Shown here one piece after another: positions 44,020 through 55,289 of a stretch of 64,000 nt of DNA. Position 1 is the first letter of the stretch. Every line of letters begins with the position of its first letter. The DNA lies in NCBI RefSeq assembly GCF_022539505.1, contig NC_061510.1, positions 270,949,687-271,013,686 of the forward strand. Direction: 5' to 3'. The position numbers and the translations under genes were made by a program. The DNA is from Lolium rigidum. Lineage: Eukaryota > Streptophyta > Magnoliopsida > Poales > Poaceae. The notes beneath the pieces are model-generated. The model was given only the letters and a program-made list of their open reading frames with translations. It was not told where the DNA came from and made no database searches.

Positions 44020-44764
44020 TTAGATGCCGGTGTGGAGGCCGAAACAAAAACATTGATGAAGGCATGTGGCTATCATAGAAGTCGGACGGCACGACCAAAG
44101 CACGAGCGCATGCATCGGATGACGCGGAGAACTTTAAAGTCAGCCTACTTTTATTGATGGCTAGAAAGAGGCCATTGGGCCAATGCATGCGTCCATCGCA
44201 ATATTGCGTTGATAGATCGTGTCGAATATATTGGGCACGTTTGGTTGCCTGGGCCGAAATCGTGCATGCCTGGCGCAGCGAGATGGGCGCCCCTGCGCGT
44301 TGCGAACGGGCCGCATGCCACTTGGCTTGTGCTGCACCGGCCCGAACAGAATTGCACATTGTTTGGATGCCGGGAGACAATGTTCCATCTCTATTCAGCC
44401 AGAGCACATGTGTTTGGTTGCCATTTTGGGCACCCTCACAACAACTTCTCCTCACCACATTCAAATATGGTGACCTTACCATCATATAACGGTACACAAA
44501 GAGCTCAAACACGATCATAAGCACAGCAAACACTTATACACAACGAACAGAGTACTTCACAGTTCCTAATCTAGCGTTAGAATGGTAAGACTCTTGCCTA
44601 AACCTGGGGGCAGACTACCCAGGTCCAAAAGCAGTGTTCAAAAGCCTCCTAGAGGCCAGCACAACAGTGAAATATGCACAAAAGAAGTGTTTATCAGCCT
44701 CCTAGAGGCCAGCACAACTAACAGGATCAGACATAAACATAGGCAGCGATGGAGCAGCAGCACC
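44020..44764. other. Gene-free stretch; 3' side of the minus-strand B3 gene
   Basis: No coding frame recognised. CTAGAGGCCAGCACAACAG is repeated at 44651 and 44701 (CCTCCTAGAGGCCAGCACAAC). The part next to 44765 is likely the 3' untranslated region of the B3 gene. Confidence 0.4.
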
Positions 44765-46532
44765 TTAACGGTGAGGATCAGCAAAAGGGCCCTCGCGATG
44801 CCTCTTGCAGCCGAAGACGCTGGAGCAGGAAGTCTCCTTCCTGAAGAGGTCGACCTTGAAGCCGTCGTCCTGAGGGGTGAAGACGAGCGTGTCGTCGACG
44901 TGCAGCAAAATCCTGGCGGCGAACTCGCTCCAAGACTTGATGAACCCGACGCGCTGCCCTGTCCACTGCAGCTGCACCTTCCACTCGCAATGCTCGCCCA
45001 AGTACAAGCAGACCTTCACCCGGGGGCCATTGTTCTTGAGCTTGTACTTCCTGATCAGGGGCTGCTCCATGTACGGCGGGACGGCGAGGGCACGGAGGTC
45101 GTGGCTCTCCACCTGGACGAAGAACGTCGGCAGACGCTGACTGGCAGTGTGCCCCAGGTCAGCAGGACGGCCGACGTGAACCCTCGGTGCTATGATCTGG
45201 TGGTTGGCTTCCATGAACGCTACGTTAGGATCAAGCAGCTGCACACAAACGGCATAGTCGATAGCGTCCAGTATGGGCCCGTCCGAGAACAGTTCCAGGA
45301 AGGGATTTTTTAGTTCTGCAGAAGCACAAGGAAGCAATGTGAAGCTGAAGCAAGCAATGGCACGGACAATCACAAGCATGTACTTGCACAAGCACAAGCA
45401 AGCAATTGCATGGACAATCACAAGCATGGAATTGCACAAGCACAAACAAGCAATGACATGGACAAACAGAAGCATGGAATTGCACAAGCACAAGCAAGAG
45501 CACAAGCTAGCAATGCCAAGCTCAAGCACAAGCACAACCAAGCAATGCCATTGCCAATCAGAAGCAATGTCATGGACAAGCAGTGTCATGGACTTGACAT
45601 TGTGCCAATGCCAAGAACAAGCATTGTGAATCCAATCATGGTGCTTGAGCTTGGCATTGCTAGGTGCTAGAGCTTGGCATTGCCAAGCTCAAGCAATGTC
45701 ATGGACAATGGCAATGCCAAGCTCAAGCAGTGTCATGGACTTGACATTGTCAAGTCCATGATGGTGCTTGAGCTTGGCATGGCAAGCATAAGCACATTGC
45801 AATGAATCCTATCTACATTCACATCTACAATGTCATCCAGTCGACGTAAACAAGCGACAAGAAGATTGAGTGAAGGTACTTACGATCGTGTGGAGCGACA
45901 TCGGCCCACTCTGAGGAGGAAGATGACCAAATCCGGGTGGTGGAGGAGGAGGCGGAGCCGGAGCGTAGGTCCTCAGTGATGGCGGCGGTGCAGCGGTCGG
46001 GAAGCGGGGCGCCGATGGTGCTGTAGTCTTCCGCCGAGCACGAGGTCGGCTGAACCCCAGCGGCGGCGCGACGGGAAGCGCGCCATAGGGGGTAGGCGGA
46101 CGCGGCATGCCCCATGGCTTCGCCGCCTGCATCGGGGTCGACGCGAACCCCAGCGGGGGCTCCATCTCCCTGCTGGAGCCCGGTGCACCGGCGGCCATTG
46201 CGGCAGCCCTCGCCGTCGGAAACCCTAGTGGGGACGGGGCAAAAACCCCCCGTCCCCGACGGATCCGCCGGTCGAATCCCGGCGGCTTGAAGAGCCAAGA
46301 CGGCTGCGCTCCGGGTTGCGATGCCGTCTGGCCTCGTGCTCGCGAACGGCGATGGTCGATTCAGTACCGGCACGCGGCCGACATCGATCTGCGCCGCCGA
46401 GTCACCGCCTCCGGCCTCGTACTCGCGGACGAGCCGCATGAGCGCCTCGTTGGACCTGGTGTCCGTCGGCCGTACGGCTGGATCCGTCGGTGCTGGATAG
46501 GATGGCGGAGGCGGAGGAGGCGACGAGGCCAT
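44765..46532 (-). CDS. B3-domain protein, two exons, proline-rich N-terminus
   Basis: Minus strand. Exon 1 is 46532-45884, exon 2 is 45315-44765. Donor CGATC|GTAAGT and acceptor TTCTGCAG join in frame to give 399 codons plus stop. The ATG (GCCGCCATGGCC) has an excellent plant start context; the open frame extends further upstream to 46871 but without that context. Residues 1-216 are Pro/Ala/Ser-rich. Residues about 279-382 form a B3 domain: FFVQVESHDLRALAVPPYME, VKVCLYL, WKVQLQW, VGFIKSWSEFAARILLHVDD, TLVFT, FKVDLFRKE. The usual GW and GD motifs are SW and DD, so DNA contact may be altered. It is presumably nuclear. The 568-bp intron is mostly an AAGCA-type repeat. Codon use is GC-rich, unlike the two REM-like genes. 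Confidence 0.7.
45330..45800. repeat. Degenerate CAAGCACAAGCAATG minisatellite in the B3 intron
   Basis: Long array of imperfect units around ACAAGCACAAGCAAGCAATG on the left, changing after about 45600 to CTTGGCATTG/CAATGCCAAGCTCAAGC units in both orientations. The second half can fold on itself (TGGACTTGACATTGTCAAGTCCA). It fills almost the whole intron. Confidence 0.8.
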
Positions 46533-46908
46533 GGCGGCGGTTGATGGGACAGGGCGGTGCTGTGTGTGCCAGGAGTGAATGGGGAGAGAGAAGAACGAAG
46601 CGGTAAGGGGAAGTGGGGAGCGAGGACCAAGACAACGCGCTGTCTCCCGCGCTTCTTCACGCATGCAACCGTTGCACGTGGGCATGCAAAATGGCACGAC
46701 AACGGGCCTGGCCCGGAGAAACTGTCGATTCGGACGTTTCTCCAGGACCTGTCCCAGCCTCGCAGAGGTGCTATGAGAACCGGTTGGGCCACAACGCGAA
46801 CCACTTACAGGCAACCAAACGGACCTGTTTTTGCTGAAACGATGCGAGCCAAAGGGCTCGCAGCCTACCAAAAACGCCCATTAATTCGTAAGGATAGTTC
46901 CGCTAAGT

Positions 46909-47965
46909 GCCTGTTTGTTTGGGCTGCAGCTGAATGAGAAGCAGCTGGAGCTGGTAGAGTCCGAGAAGCAGCTCCAGCTTATGTTGTTTGGCAACCTGCT
47001 TTTAGCATGGCTTGTGGATATCTAGCCGGTGGTGATTGGCTGAAATACCCTGCATACTGAAGATGATATTAATTGATGAAATTCTGTCTAACTTACCATA
47101 TATCTGCTAAAGAGGTTTGACACGACAAAACATTTTTGTTTATTCTCTACTACTGTATTATTAACTATTAAATATTATCTCAAAAATATTAATTGATGAA
47201 ATATGTGGATAACTGAAAATAAAAATCATAGAAATATCACAGATCTGAAAATACATGCATAACACCCCTAAATCCTTGAAATGAAGTCTCCAATCACACA
47301 TATATCACAGATCTGATTTCATACATCGATTATTTAATGTTCCAGTTGGCCGGAGCAAGTACAGAGGAGATGGTGGTGGGCGGCCGCCGGGGAGGTGGTT
47401 GTGGCCCGGGAGAGGGGGCGGCCATGGACGGGGAGGTGATCGTGGTGAACGGCTTTGGCCACCAGCATCAAGGTCGACGGGGAGGACTTCCGGGAGGGCC
47501 GGCGGCGGGAGGAGGTCCGGGAGGGCCGGCGGGGGGAGGAGCTCCTGGAGGGCCGACGGGAGGGTCGACCGGCGGCGGGAGGAGCTCCGGGACGGCCGGC
47601 GGCGGGAGGAGCTCCGGAACGGTCGGCAGCGGGAGGAGCTCCGGGAGGGTCATCCGATGGCGGGGTTGGGAGAGCCGGATGGCAGCACGGTTGGGATTTG
47701 GGGCTGCTTCATTATTTCTATGCGGTGGCATTTGGCCGTAGATAACACCCAACTTCAGGGGCAAATATGGTATACCGATTCGGATTTAAGGGACAAGCTG
47801 CGGGAAGCTGTGAGAAGTACCCCGGGACGTGCTTCACAGCTTCTAGTGCAAATCTGTTAAGTGCTTATAAAAGCCCATATCTAAAAGTTTGGTGTTTGTT
47901 TAGGCTTGTGCTTCTAAGGACCCAAAAGCAGTAGAATCTTAAGCTCCAGCCCAAATAAACAGGGC
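46909..47965. mobile_element. hAT-like MITE with an internal GC-rich minisatellite
   Basis: The ends are TGCCTGTTTGTTTGGGCTGC and, reverse-complemented, GGCCCTGTTTATTTGGGCTG, continuing as AGCT-rich inverted repeats. This type of terminus is common in hAT MITEs of grasses. I could not fix an 8-bp target duplication. No transposase. Confidence 0.5.
47470..47655. repeat. GC-rich tandem repeat
   Basis: Six or so units of about 30 bp built on GGCGGCGGGAGGAGCTCCGGGA, inside the hAT-like element. Open frames through it on both strands are by-products of the repeat. Confidence 0.8.
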
Positions 47966-48564
47966 CTAAAGCCATACGCGGCTAATTCATGTATCCGCAG
48001 ATTGTTTCGAATGCTCCACTGGAGATGCGCTAACACTGTGCTTGAAGTCCACGAGCGCTCTCGGATCCATGGCAAAAATGGTGCAGCCTGCAAATTGCAC
48101 TGCAGGCTACCTATTTACGCCGATGGAAAATCACGGTAAATAGGGTGTGGCGCTGGGTTCAGGCAAGCGACCGGTGGTTCGACGGATGGTCGGCAGGCTC
48201 GAGAGCCGATGAACTTTTTACAACGCCATGCCATCCTGTCGACTGTGGTAGTTAGATGGCCCATCCCGTATTCACGCCGAGATTTCTTCTCTTCGCCCGG
48301 CCCTCTCAACGGTCAGAGGCAGGAGGGAGACGTTTCTTTCTCCCCTTCCTTTCACCGTTAGAGCATCCCCTTATTCAGTTCATCTCCACCCTTTGTGAAA
48401 GAATGCGCGGCACCCACGATTCTGTTTCAGATTGATCTCGGCTCAAAGTATCTGTGTGTTTCAGCCAAGATCTGAGCTAGCCCAAGGTATAGCCTCTTCC
48501 GTTCGACCTCGTTAGATTGCGCAGATAGGGAAATTTCTCTGATAGGTGTTTCTCTTTACTGTGC
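47966..48564 (+). other. Upstream region and 5' leader of the second REM-like B3 gene
   Basis: No coding frame. It holds an inverted repeat at about 48083-48108 (AGCCTGCA ... TGCAGGCT) and pyrimidine-rich leader-like sequence (TTTCTTTCTCCCCTTCC) after 48330. No clear TATA box. Confidence 0.4.
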
Positions 48565-51500
48565 ATGTCTAGAGAAAAGATGGGCATCGGCTGCGAAAGA
48601 TGCGAACGGAGGGATGAACTCGACTACTGCAATCTGGATGACCGGGATAAATATTTCTTGATGTTCATGGTGGATGGCTACCGTCGTGAGATGGTAAGCC
48701 TCCAACCCATACTACTATGGCTTCTGTTTGTGCTCTAGGACAAGCTAGTACTTTCTGTAGGAGATATCCACCAGTTTATTCCCTACACAATGTGTTGCTG
48801 AAATGTTTTGTTGCTACCGGATTAAGCTTTAACGAAGCCTGATCTGCTCCGTTCCTTACTACTGCATATCCATGTTATTCCTGCAAGTTTGGTATAGGTT
48901 CTTTCTCTTAAATTTCTATAGAGATTTGATGTTCATTCATTGTGTCCCTTTGCCCTTCATTGACTCCCTTCTTTACGAGATCAATCAGTTATTCCTCAAC
49001 TTGAATTTTCCATTTATTACTGTATTAGGAACATACTTTTCTCTGCAACCTATTTTATTGCACGTTGATTTCATCCCCAGATCAAAGGCCTTAACATGAT
49101 AACACATCAACACATACTAAATGCTGCATTGGTAAATGTAGAGAAAGTAGATGACACCTTTCTTCCACTTTGCTTTCACCCACGATGTCAAATAGTATAT
49201 ATTTTGCACCATACTCGAATTTCCTACCCCCCTATGGTTTAAACCATGTTTCTTTTGTTTCCATTCATGTTTCTGCAGATCATCCCACATGATTTTCTGA
49301 GACGATTCAGGGGTGTGATCCCAAAAGAGATCAAGCTAGAAACACGAAATGGTCATAGTTACACTGTCCAAGTTGCCAAGTATCCAGATAAGCTAGTCCT
49401 TGGAGAAGGATGGGGGGCATTTGTCGAAACCTACCATCTACAGATTGAAGACTCTGTGGTACTTAGATACAATGGAAACTCTCAGTTTAATGTCATAGTT
49501 TTTGATCGACTTGGCCACGAGAAAGCATCGTCGGTTGTTGCAGATAATGCTGCTGTGTCTACTTATGTGCATGAAAGGCACATAGGCAATCCTGAAACAT
49601 TGGGCTGTTCTGATGGTCATCCCCAGCCCCCTGAAATGCAATCTCCTGCTGAAAATGTGAACCGTTATCAAGGGCACGCTCAGCCTGTGCGCATGCAGCT
49701 ATCTACCGAAAATATGAGATGTTCTGAACCTCAGCCCATGCAAATGCTATCTCCTACTCCAAGTCTGGACCATTTTGTTGGCCATACTCAGCCCATGGAA
49801 ATGCAACCACCTACTGGGATTCAGAACCATTCTAATTGTAATCCTCAGTCTGTGCAAATGCAGTTGGCATGTGAACGCACCGAGAGACATTCAAATCTTC
49901 AAAGGGATAAATCATGTCAGGGCCGCAAGACCGTGGCGAGTTCTTCAGGCACTCCCTCTCAGACTACTCTCAGTTCCTTCTTCTCTTACCATGTGTGACT
50001 GTAGAGATATAACTCCTTACAAATCACAAATGCCATTGGCATAATTAATTGATGTATTCAGTAATTGTTTTCTTTTTCTGTACAGGAGATTCTTTGTCCT
50101 TAGCAGATGATATTGAAGTATGTGATACACCTACATACATGCTCGGGTGGAACACTCATCTAAGTGAAGCGCAGAAGAAGGAAGTTGACCAGAAGGTCCA
50201 ATCTATGCATTCGGACAACCCAATCTTTGTGTCCATGATGAGCAAGTGCAATGTTACGGGAACGTTCACTCTAGTGAGTGTTGTACTTTGCTGTTGAAAT
50301 TGCTTTCTGCAATTCTGCTACAAATCTGTAACAAGCATTTTAAACTAAAGTTTTTTGCTGAAAACACTATGTTAATTCTTTAAATAGTTAACCTTACGAT
50401 GATTAAAGTTAAAGGTGATATACTTTCTAGTATGATCATGATCTTAGATTGAAACGTTATTTTATTATGTACTTTTCTTGAATGCCATTATCTAATTGTT
50501 TTACCCTCAATCTCTGTAACTAGAGTATCTCCAAAGAATATGTCGAGAGATACGTGGGAGATAAGGAGCGTAGCATATGTCTTCAGCGACTTGGCAAGAG
50601 GTGGGAAGTGTATTTTGGTGGTCGGCCTTCAGAGAAAAGGATTGTATCTGGATGGCGGAAGTTTGTAAAAGACAATGGTATTGAGATGGGTGATATCTGT
50701 ATCTTTGAATTGTTGAAAAAATGTAAGACATGCACAATGGAAGTCCAAATCATCTGTGCGAAGGATATTAATACACCCTCCAAAATTGGTTGCGACGGAC
50801 TCCAAGAAAGGCATAAAGATGCTACTAAAACAGTGGATCATTCTCATTCTCGTCCTCAGCTTAAGAAGATGCAATTGCGTAATGAAACCGTGCAAGATTC
50901 TCTTGTTCATCCTCAGCCCATGCAAAGACAGCCACCTTTAAAAGAAAAACAGTTACAACTTCAAAGGGGTAACTCTAGTCAGGGCAACAAGAGTATGTTG
51001 AGTTCTTCCTCCTCCCAAGTCATCTGGTGGCAATTTATGCTACCAGATAGTACCGAGATACACTTTGTTTTGCTTTACAGATATATTAATGATGCACTTG
51101 TTTGCTTTGTTTGTGGTTTGTGCAGGAGATTCTTTGTCCTCGGAATATATTGGTCATGAAATAGACCCTTTTCCTCATTACATCACGGCACGTTTTACGC
51201 GCCTAACTCAAGTTCAAGAGAAGGCAGTGAAGCAGAAGGTGCAATATATCGATTCTGAATTTCCAATATTTGTGGTCGTGATGCAAAAGACCAATGTTAC
51301 TGGAAGATTCACTCTAGTGAGTTCCATATTTTATTCTTTAATGCTTCTTCAACTAGCGCTAATATTTGACTAACTTGTATTCATATATAAATGTATTTAG
51401 AATGATCTATATTATAACCTGTTCATGCGAGTTCACATAATTAGATTCGTACAATGTGAAGGATTTAGGAAGTCTGAAGTTATTTTACTTCCTGATTTAC

Positions 51501-51804
51501 TTGGCTAACATCATCTAATGTTCCTTCTGTTTTCCGTATCTGTAAATAGAGCATCTCCAATAAATATGTTGAGAAATATTTGGGAGGTGATGTGCGGAGC
51601 ATCTGGCTTGTGCGACAAGGTCAGAGGTGTCATGTGAGGTTTGGACGTAGGCCTCACGATAATAGTAGGATTGCAAGTGGCTGGGCAAAGTTTGTGAAAG
51701 ACAATGAGGTGGAGATTGGCGACATCTGCCTGTTCGTGCCGCTGGCGCGCCGGAAGTTGTGCGCCATGAAAGTTCATATCATCCCCGCAAAGGATGTCAG
51801 TTGA
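48565..51804 (+). CDS. B3-domain protein with three B3 domains (REM-like), six exons
   Basis: Exons: 48565-48693, 49279-49972, 50086-50273, 50524-51049, 51126-51316, 51550-51804. All borders are GT-AG and the join is open for 660 codons. The N-terminus has C10-x2-C13 and NLDDRDKYFL. B3-1 is about residues 28-123 (exons 1-2), B3-2 about 320-415 (exons 3-4), B3-3 about 558-655 (exons 5-6). Marks include GEGWGAFVETY, VVLRYNG, GWRKFVKDN, GDICIFELL and GWAKFVKDN. Between B3-1 and B3-2 are repeats of the type HPQP.EMQ.P. Exon pair 5+6 is a copy of 3+4, with the same split positions and phases. The donor of exon 4 was chosen to keep phase; CAA|GTC upstream is a possible alternative but breaks it. 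A nuclear DNA-binding role is family knowledge; targets unknown. Confidence 0.8.
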
Positions 51805-52672
51805 TCAGAATGCCATTTCTGCTTATTGTTCTGAGGTGGTGTTAATGCCGTTTGAGTCTAGAGGATGAAGGCTACTCAGGTTATGCCTACCTAGTCCTTT
51901 ATGTTGCTACTACCATGTTCCTGGTTAGTTAGGGGTTGCATAATGATGCAGGTGACTAGTGGAACGTACCTTGTGTGTAATGCCAGCGTGTTGTGGCAAT
52001 TCAGTTGAGTTGCCTAGTTTATCGATGACTCCTCTGATCCATAGTAGCAGATGTAGTATGCCTAGGGCCCAGACAACGAACTTGTTCTCGACTTGTGTTT
52101 TGAGTTTTCGATGCTTGCCCCTACTGTTTGTTATTTTCTTTTATTTTTCGACTGTGCTCTCTTGCCTGGGATGAGCCTTCTTGTATTTTTTCCAATAGTA
52201 CCTGCAAATTAAAGTACCTTCGCGTTGCTGACAGCAACCAGCTACAGCTTGAGTGCAGATGTGCACCAGTTGTAAGCTCTTAAAAAGATGTGAGCATTGC
52301 CAAGGCTTGCCCTGAATGCTAATTTATATGTTCGAGGATATGTTGAATTGTTTCAAGACCAAACAGGATATTCTGAAGTGTTGGATATGTTCCAGGGTTG
52401 CACAAATTGTCCGAGGGCTTTTTTTTTCGAGAAGGAGGGAAATCCTGGGGACCCTGCACGGATTGGATGCACACAACCATAGTATATTATTCCATTTGAT
52501 CCATAGAAAAGAAAATGCAAAATGACACAATTGATGATATACCTGGTACAGGATGTCATTCACTCTCGGATTACTATAGTTTTCTTCTCCATGTGTTATT
52601 TTGCGAGTGAAAGGTGTGCACTTATGCAAAGTGTAGATTCAAAAAGCACAATAGAGCTTGGGCCACTTGGAG
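51805..52672 (+). other. Downstream of the B3 gene; LINE-like scrap
   Basis: Likely 3' untranslated sequence to about 52200. From about 52419 a T run followed by CGAGAAGGAGGGAAATCCTG ... GGATGCACACAACC resembles the LINE scrap at 10440-10549 (GGATGCACACAACC is shared), suggesting another truncated minus-strand LINE. Confidence 0.4.
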
Positions 52673-52700
52673 CTCATCTATATCTATATACCTAATAATA
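52673..52700 (+). other. Possible Helitron 5' terminus
   Basis: TCATCTATATCTATATACCT followed by AATAATAAAG resembles 5' ends of grass Helitrons (TC start, AT-rich, TAATAATAAAG). No matching 3' hairpin with CTRR was confirmed, so the element border is open. Confidence 0.35.
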
Positions 52701-53545
52701 AAGCAGAAAGGGTTTCTTGCAGTCCAACTCTTTTTTGGACCAATTTACCCTCCCACAAAAGAAAAATGGGAAAATCTACCCATAAGCGCCGCATGGCTAG
52801 CGTGTCGTGCGGCGGCTTCGTGATTAGAAAAAAAAGTGCATCGCTACCTTAGGGACCGATCACATCTATGTCCCCTTGTATCTAGTGTGTCTTATCCCTT
52901 CTCTAGTATTCTCCACCACACAACCCAGGACCACGCCGGAAATGAAGAGAGGAGGACACAGTCACCATCGAGCACGGCGGGGCAGGCCACCGGGAGGGCA
53001 CGCGGCAGGGAGGCACGACGATGAGCCGAAGGAGCCAGGCGCGCGAGGAGCCGGCTCCATCTCGAACTCCCGCCGCCGCCCTGGTCCTGGCAAGATCGAC
53101 GTTAACGGCCGCCGCCTGGGTACCGCGGCCGCGTCTTACCTGGCGACTGCGTCCCCTTGACCCGAGCTCCTACCGCCCCGCCGAGCTTTCCTACACCTCA
53201 ACGGACCACTGCATCCGCCCTCCACCGAAGATCCCGCGCCGCCCACGCGAGCTCCCCGACTCCTCGGTTGTTCCCCCTCTGCTCTACAAGCTCCGCGCCG
53301 CCATGGGATGCACACGCCCCTCCCCAAGGTTCGACAAGCACCACGAACTGATCCCAACATGCTTCTGGAGGTTCCAGCGGCTTCTCTCGTTACCGCCGCC
53401 GAGCACGTACGAGTGAGTGGTCGCCATCGTCGATCATGGAGGTGCCGCGCCATTAGAGATAATTAGGAGAAATTGCGAGATTAATTAGTGATAATTGCCC
53501 GATTAATTAGGTCGAGCTGCCATGTTTTACCAGTTTCCAGGTTAA

Positions 53546-55017
53546 CTAGTTGACTCCCCGCGCGTTGCTGCGGGAAAAATAGATGATTTTTATATGTGAA
53601 AATAGCATGAACATCTTCGAATCTAATGATATAAAGAGGTATTGGGTTAGTATGCAAGAAGATGCCTATCACATTGCAGAAGTTACACTAACAAAATTTA
53701 GGAAGTAAAAGTCTGCATATAATTCGTAGCACTATTATTCGCCTGAATGCCTCTCATATTGCGTGTGGGAGATGTTAGGCCAGTTCTGCGAGGTGTAAAA
53801 GAGGCATCTGTATCTGTATGGGACTGAGAGATCGGAGGTCATCCGACACTTTTCACGTGGTGGCAAAGAAATCGTCATTCTACACAACCGTTATTGATCC
53901 GGCTGCATCGTCTCTCTTGAAGGCCGAACGGCTTGCTTTTCTTCTTCAGGTTCTAGCTTGAGAAATAAGAATTGGTGGTGGTCTGGCCAAGATAGGAAGG
54001 CATGGAGTCAAGGGGGTGGGGGGGGGGGGGGGGGATCCAATGAAATTCTGAAGTACGTAGTCGTATATACCTGAAAAAAGGAAGCAACGTTAGGAATAAT
54101 CATCTGAAGAAGGCCGTGGTACAAATAATTAACAGGAACAGTGCAGTGCAGGATACCAATATCATCTAAACATAATCAACTCAGTTGTAAAAATAATCAG
54201 CTAAATTAAGGAAGAAATCGCAAAAATAACTAAGAGGCAAAGTGCATCATACAGATTTGACAATGAACAACATAGCAGGAAAAGACTGAAAGAGGGAACC
54301 AGTAAGAACCTGATACACATAGTGAACTGAAAAATACGTAGCGGATGATCGGCAGTGCTACAGCTGCCTCTTGGTCAGCACAGACGGTACCAGCAGAAGA
54401 TGAGTGCCCACCGATGGGAACCTCAAATACGTCCAATTAAATGGTCTCCCTGGGCGAAATCCGTTGAATATCAAGCAGGGGCTGACTTGAGGTGTCAGAG
54501 GACGTGAGCATAGCAGCTCTTGAGCTGGAGCACGAGGACTACGAAATCCGTTCAATATTGACCAGGGGGTGGTCTTTGGGTATCGAGGTGATGGAAACAA
54601 AGCAACTCTCAAGCAGGGTATGCTCACCAGGTGGCGAGGACGAAAATGTCACAGCTGCGCTATTTATATTGGAGAGGAACCCTCGGTCTGTTAGTCTGCA
54701 GGTCGTCAATGCGGAAGATGAAGGAGATCCATTAGTTTGGTTTGCAAAATATTAGTGGGTAGGAGAGGAACAGGATCTGGAATGTAGAAGGTCAAGACAG
54801 AGAATGTAATTAGTAACTTGAGGAGTAAATATATGGTGCCAGGCTTGCGTCGCTGGTGCTAGGGGATCAGCGATCAAGTGCCCCATAACTATGACCATCG
54901 GACCGTACATTTCAAATCTGATGGATAGAAATAATTCAGGTGACGTGGCCGCATCAGATTTCAGCTTGCAAACATTAAATGCATCTTAGTGGGGATGAAC
55001 TTTATAGATATTATAGA
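53546..55017 (-). mobile_element. Helitron, 1.47 kb, non-autonomous
   Basis: On the minus strand it begins TCTATAATATCTATAAAG and ends with a GC hairpin (CCCGCAGCAACGCGCGGGG) followed by AGTCAACTAG; that is, 5' TC and 3' CTAG. The base to the left is A and to the right is T, so it sits between A and T with no duplication, as Helitrons do. The host sequence around it (GCCCGATTAATTAG.TCGAGC) occurs on both sides but as an older repeat. No Rep/helicase frame is present. Confidence 0.65.
54018..54034. repeat. Poly-G tract (17 G)
   Basis: A run of 17 G inside the Helitron. It can form a G-quadruplex and is prone to sequencing error. Confidence 0.9.
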
Positions 55018-55289
55018 TTTATAGGTAATTGCCCGATTAATTAGCTCGAGCTGCCATGTTTTACGAATTTCCAGATTAATTTGCAATAACTGGCCGATTT
55101 ATTAGTGGTAATAATGACCGGACTAATTAGATCTAACTGCCCGATTAATTAGGTCATATTTGCCTGATTATTAGTGGTGGTTGCTAAGTTTAAGCACGGC
55201 TTATTTCTTTCCACAACAGTTAGTGCACATGTTGTTCAGTGATTTATTTTATGTTGGAATGGTACATGAATCGTGCGTCATTTGAAAGA

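Noticed and set aside
45330..45800. Regular repeats as a possible CRISPR array
   Set aside because: Units are imperfect, contiguous and without spacers, in a plant intron; it is a minisatellite.
46533..46871. Upstream extension of the minus-strand B3 gene's open frame
   Set aside because: No good start context and the residues look like untranslated GC-rich leader; the ATG at 46532 has a strong context.
47337..47860. Gly/Arg-rich frames
   Set aside because: Translation of the GC-rich minisatellite in the hAT-like element, open on both strands.
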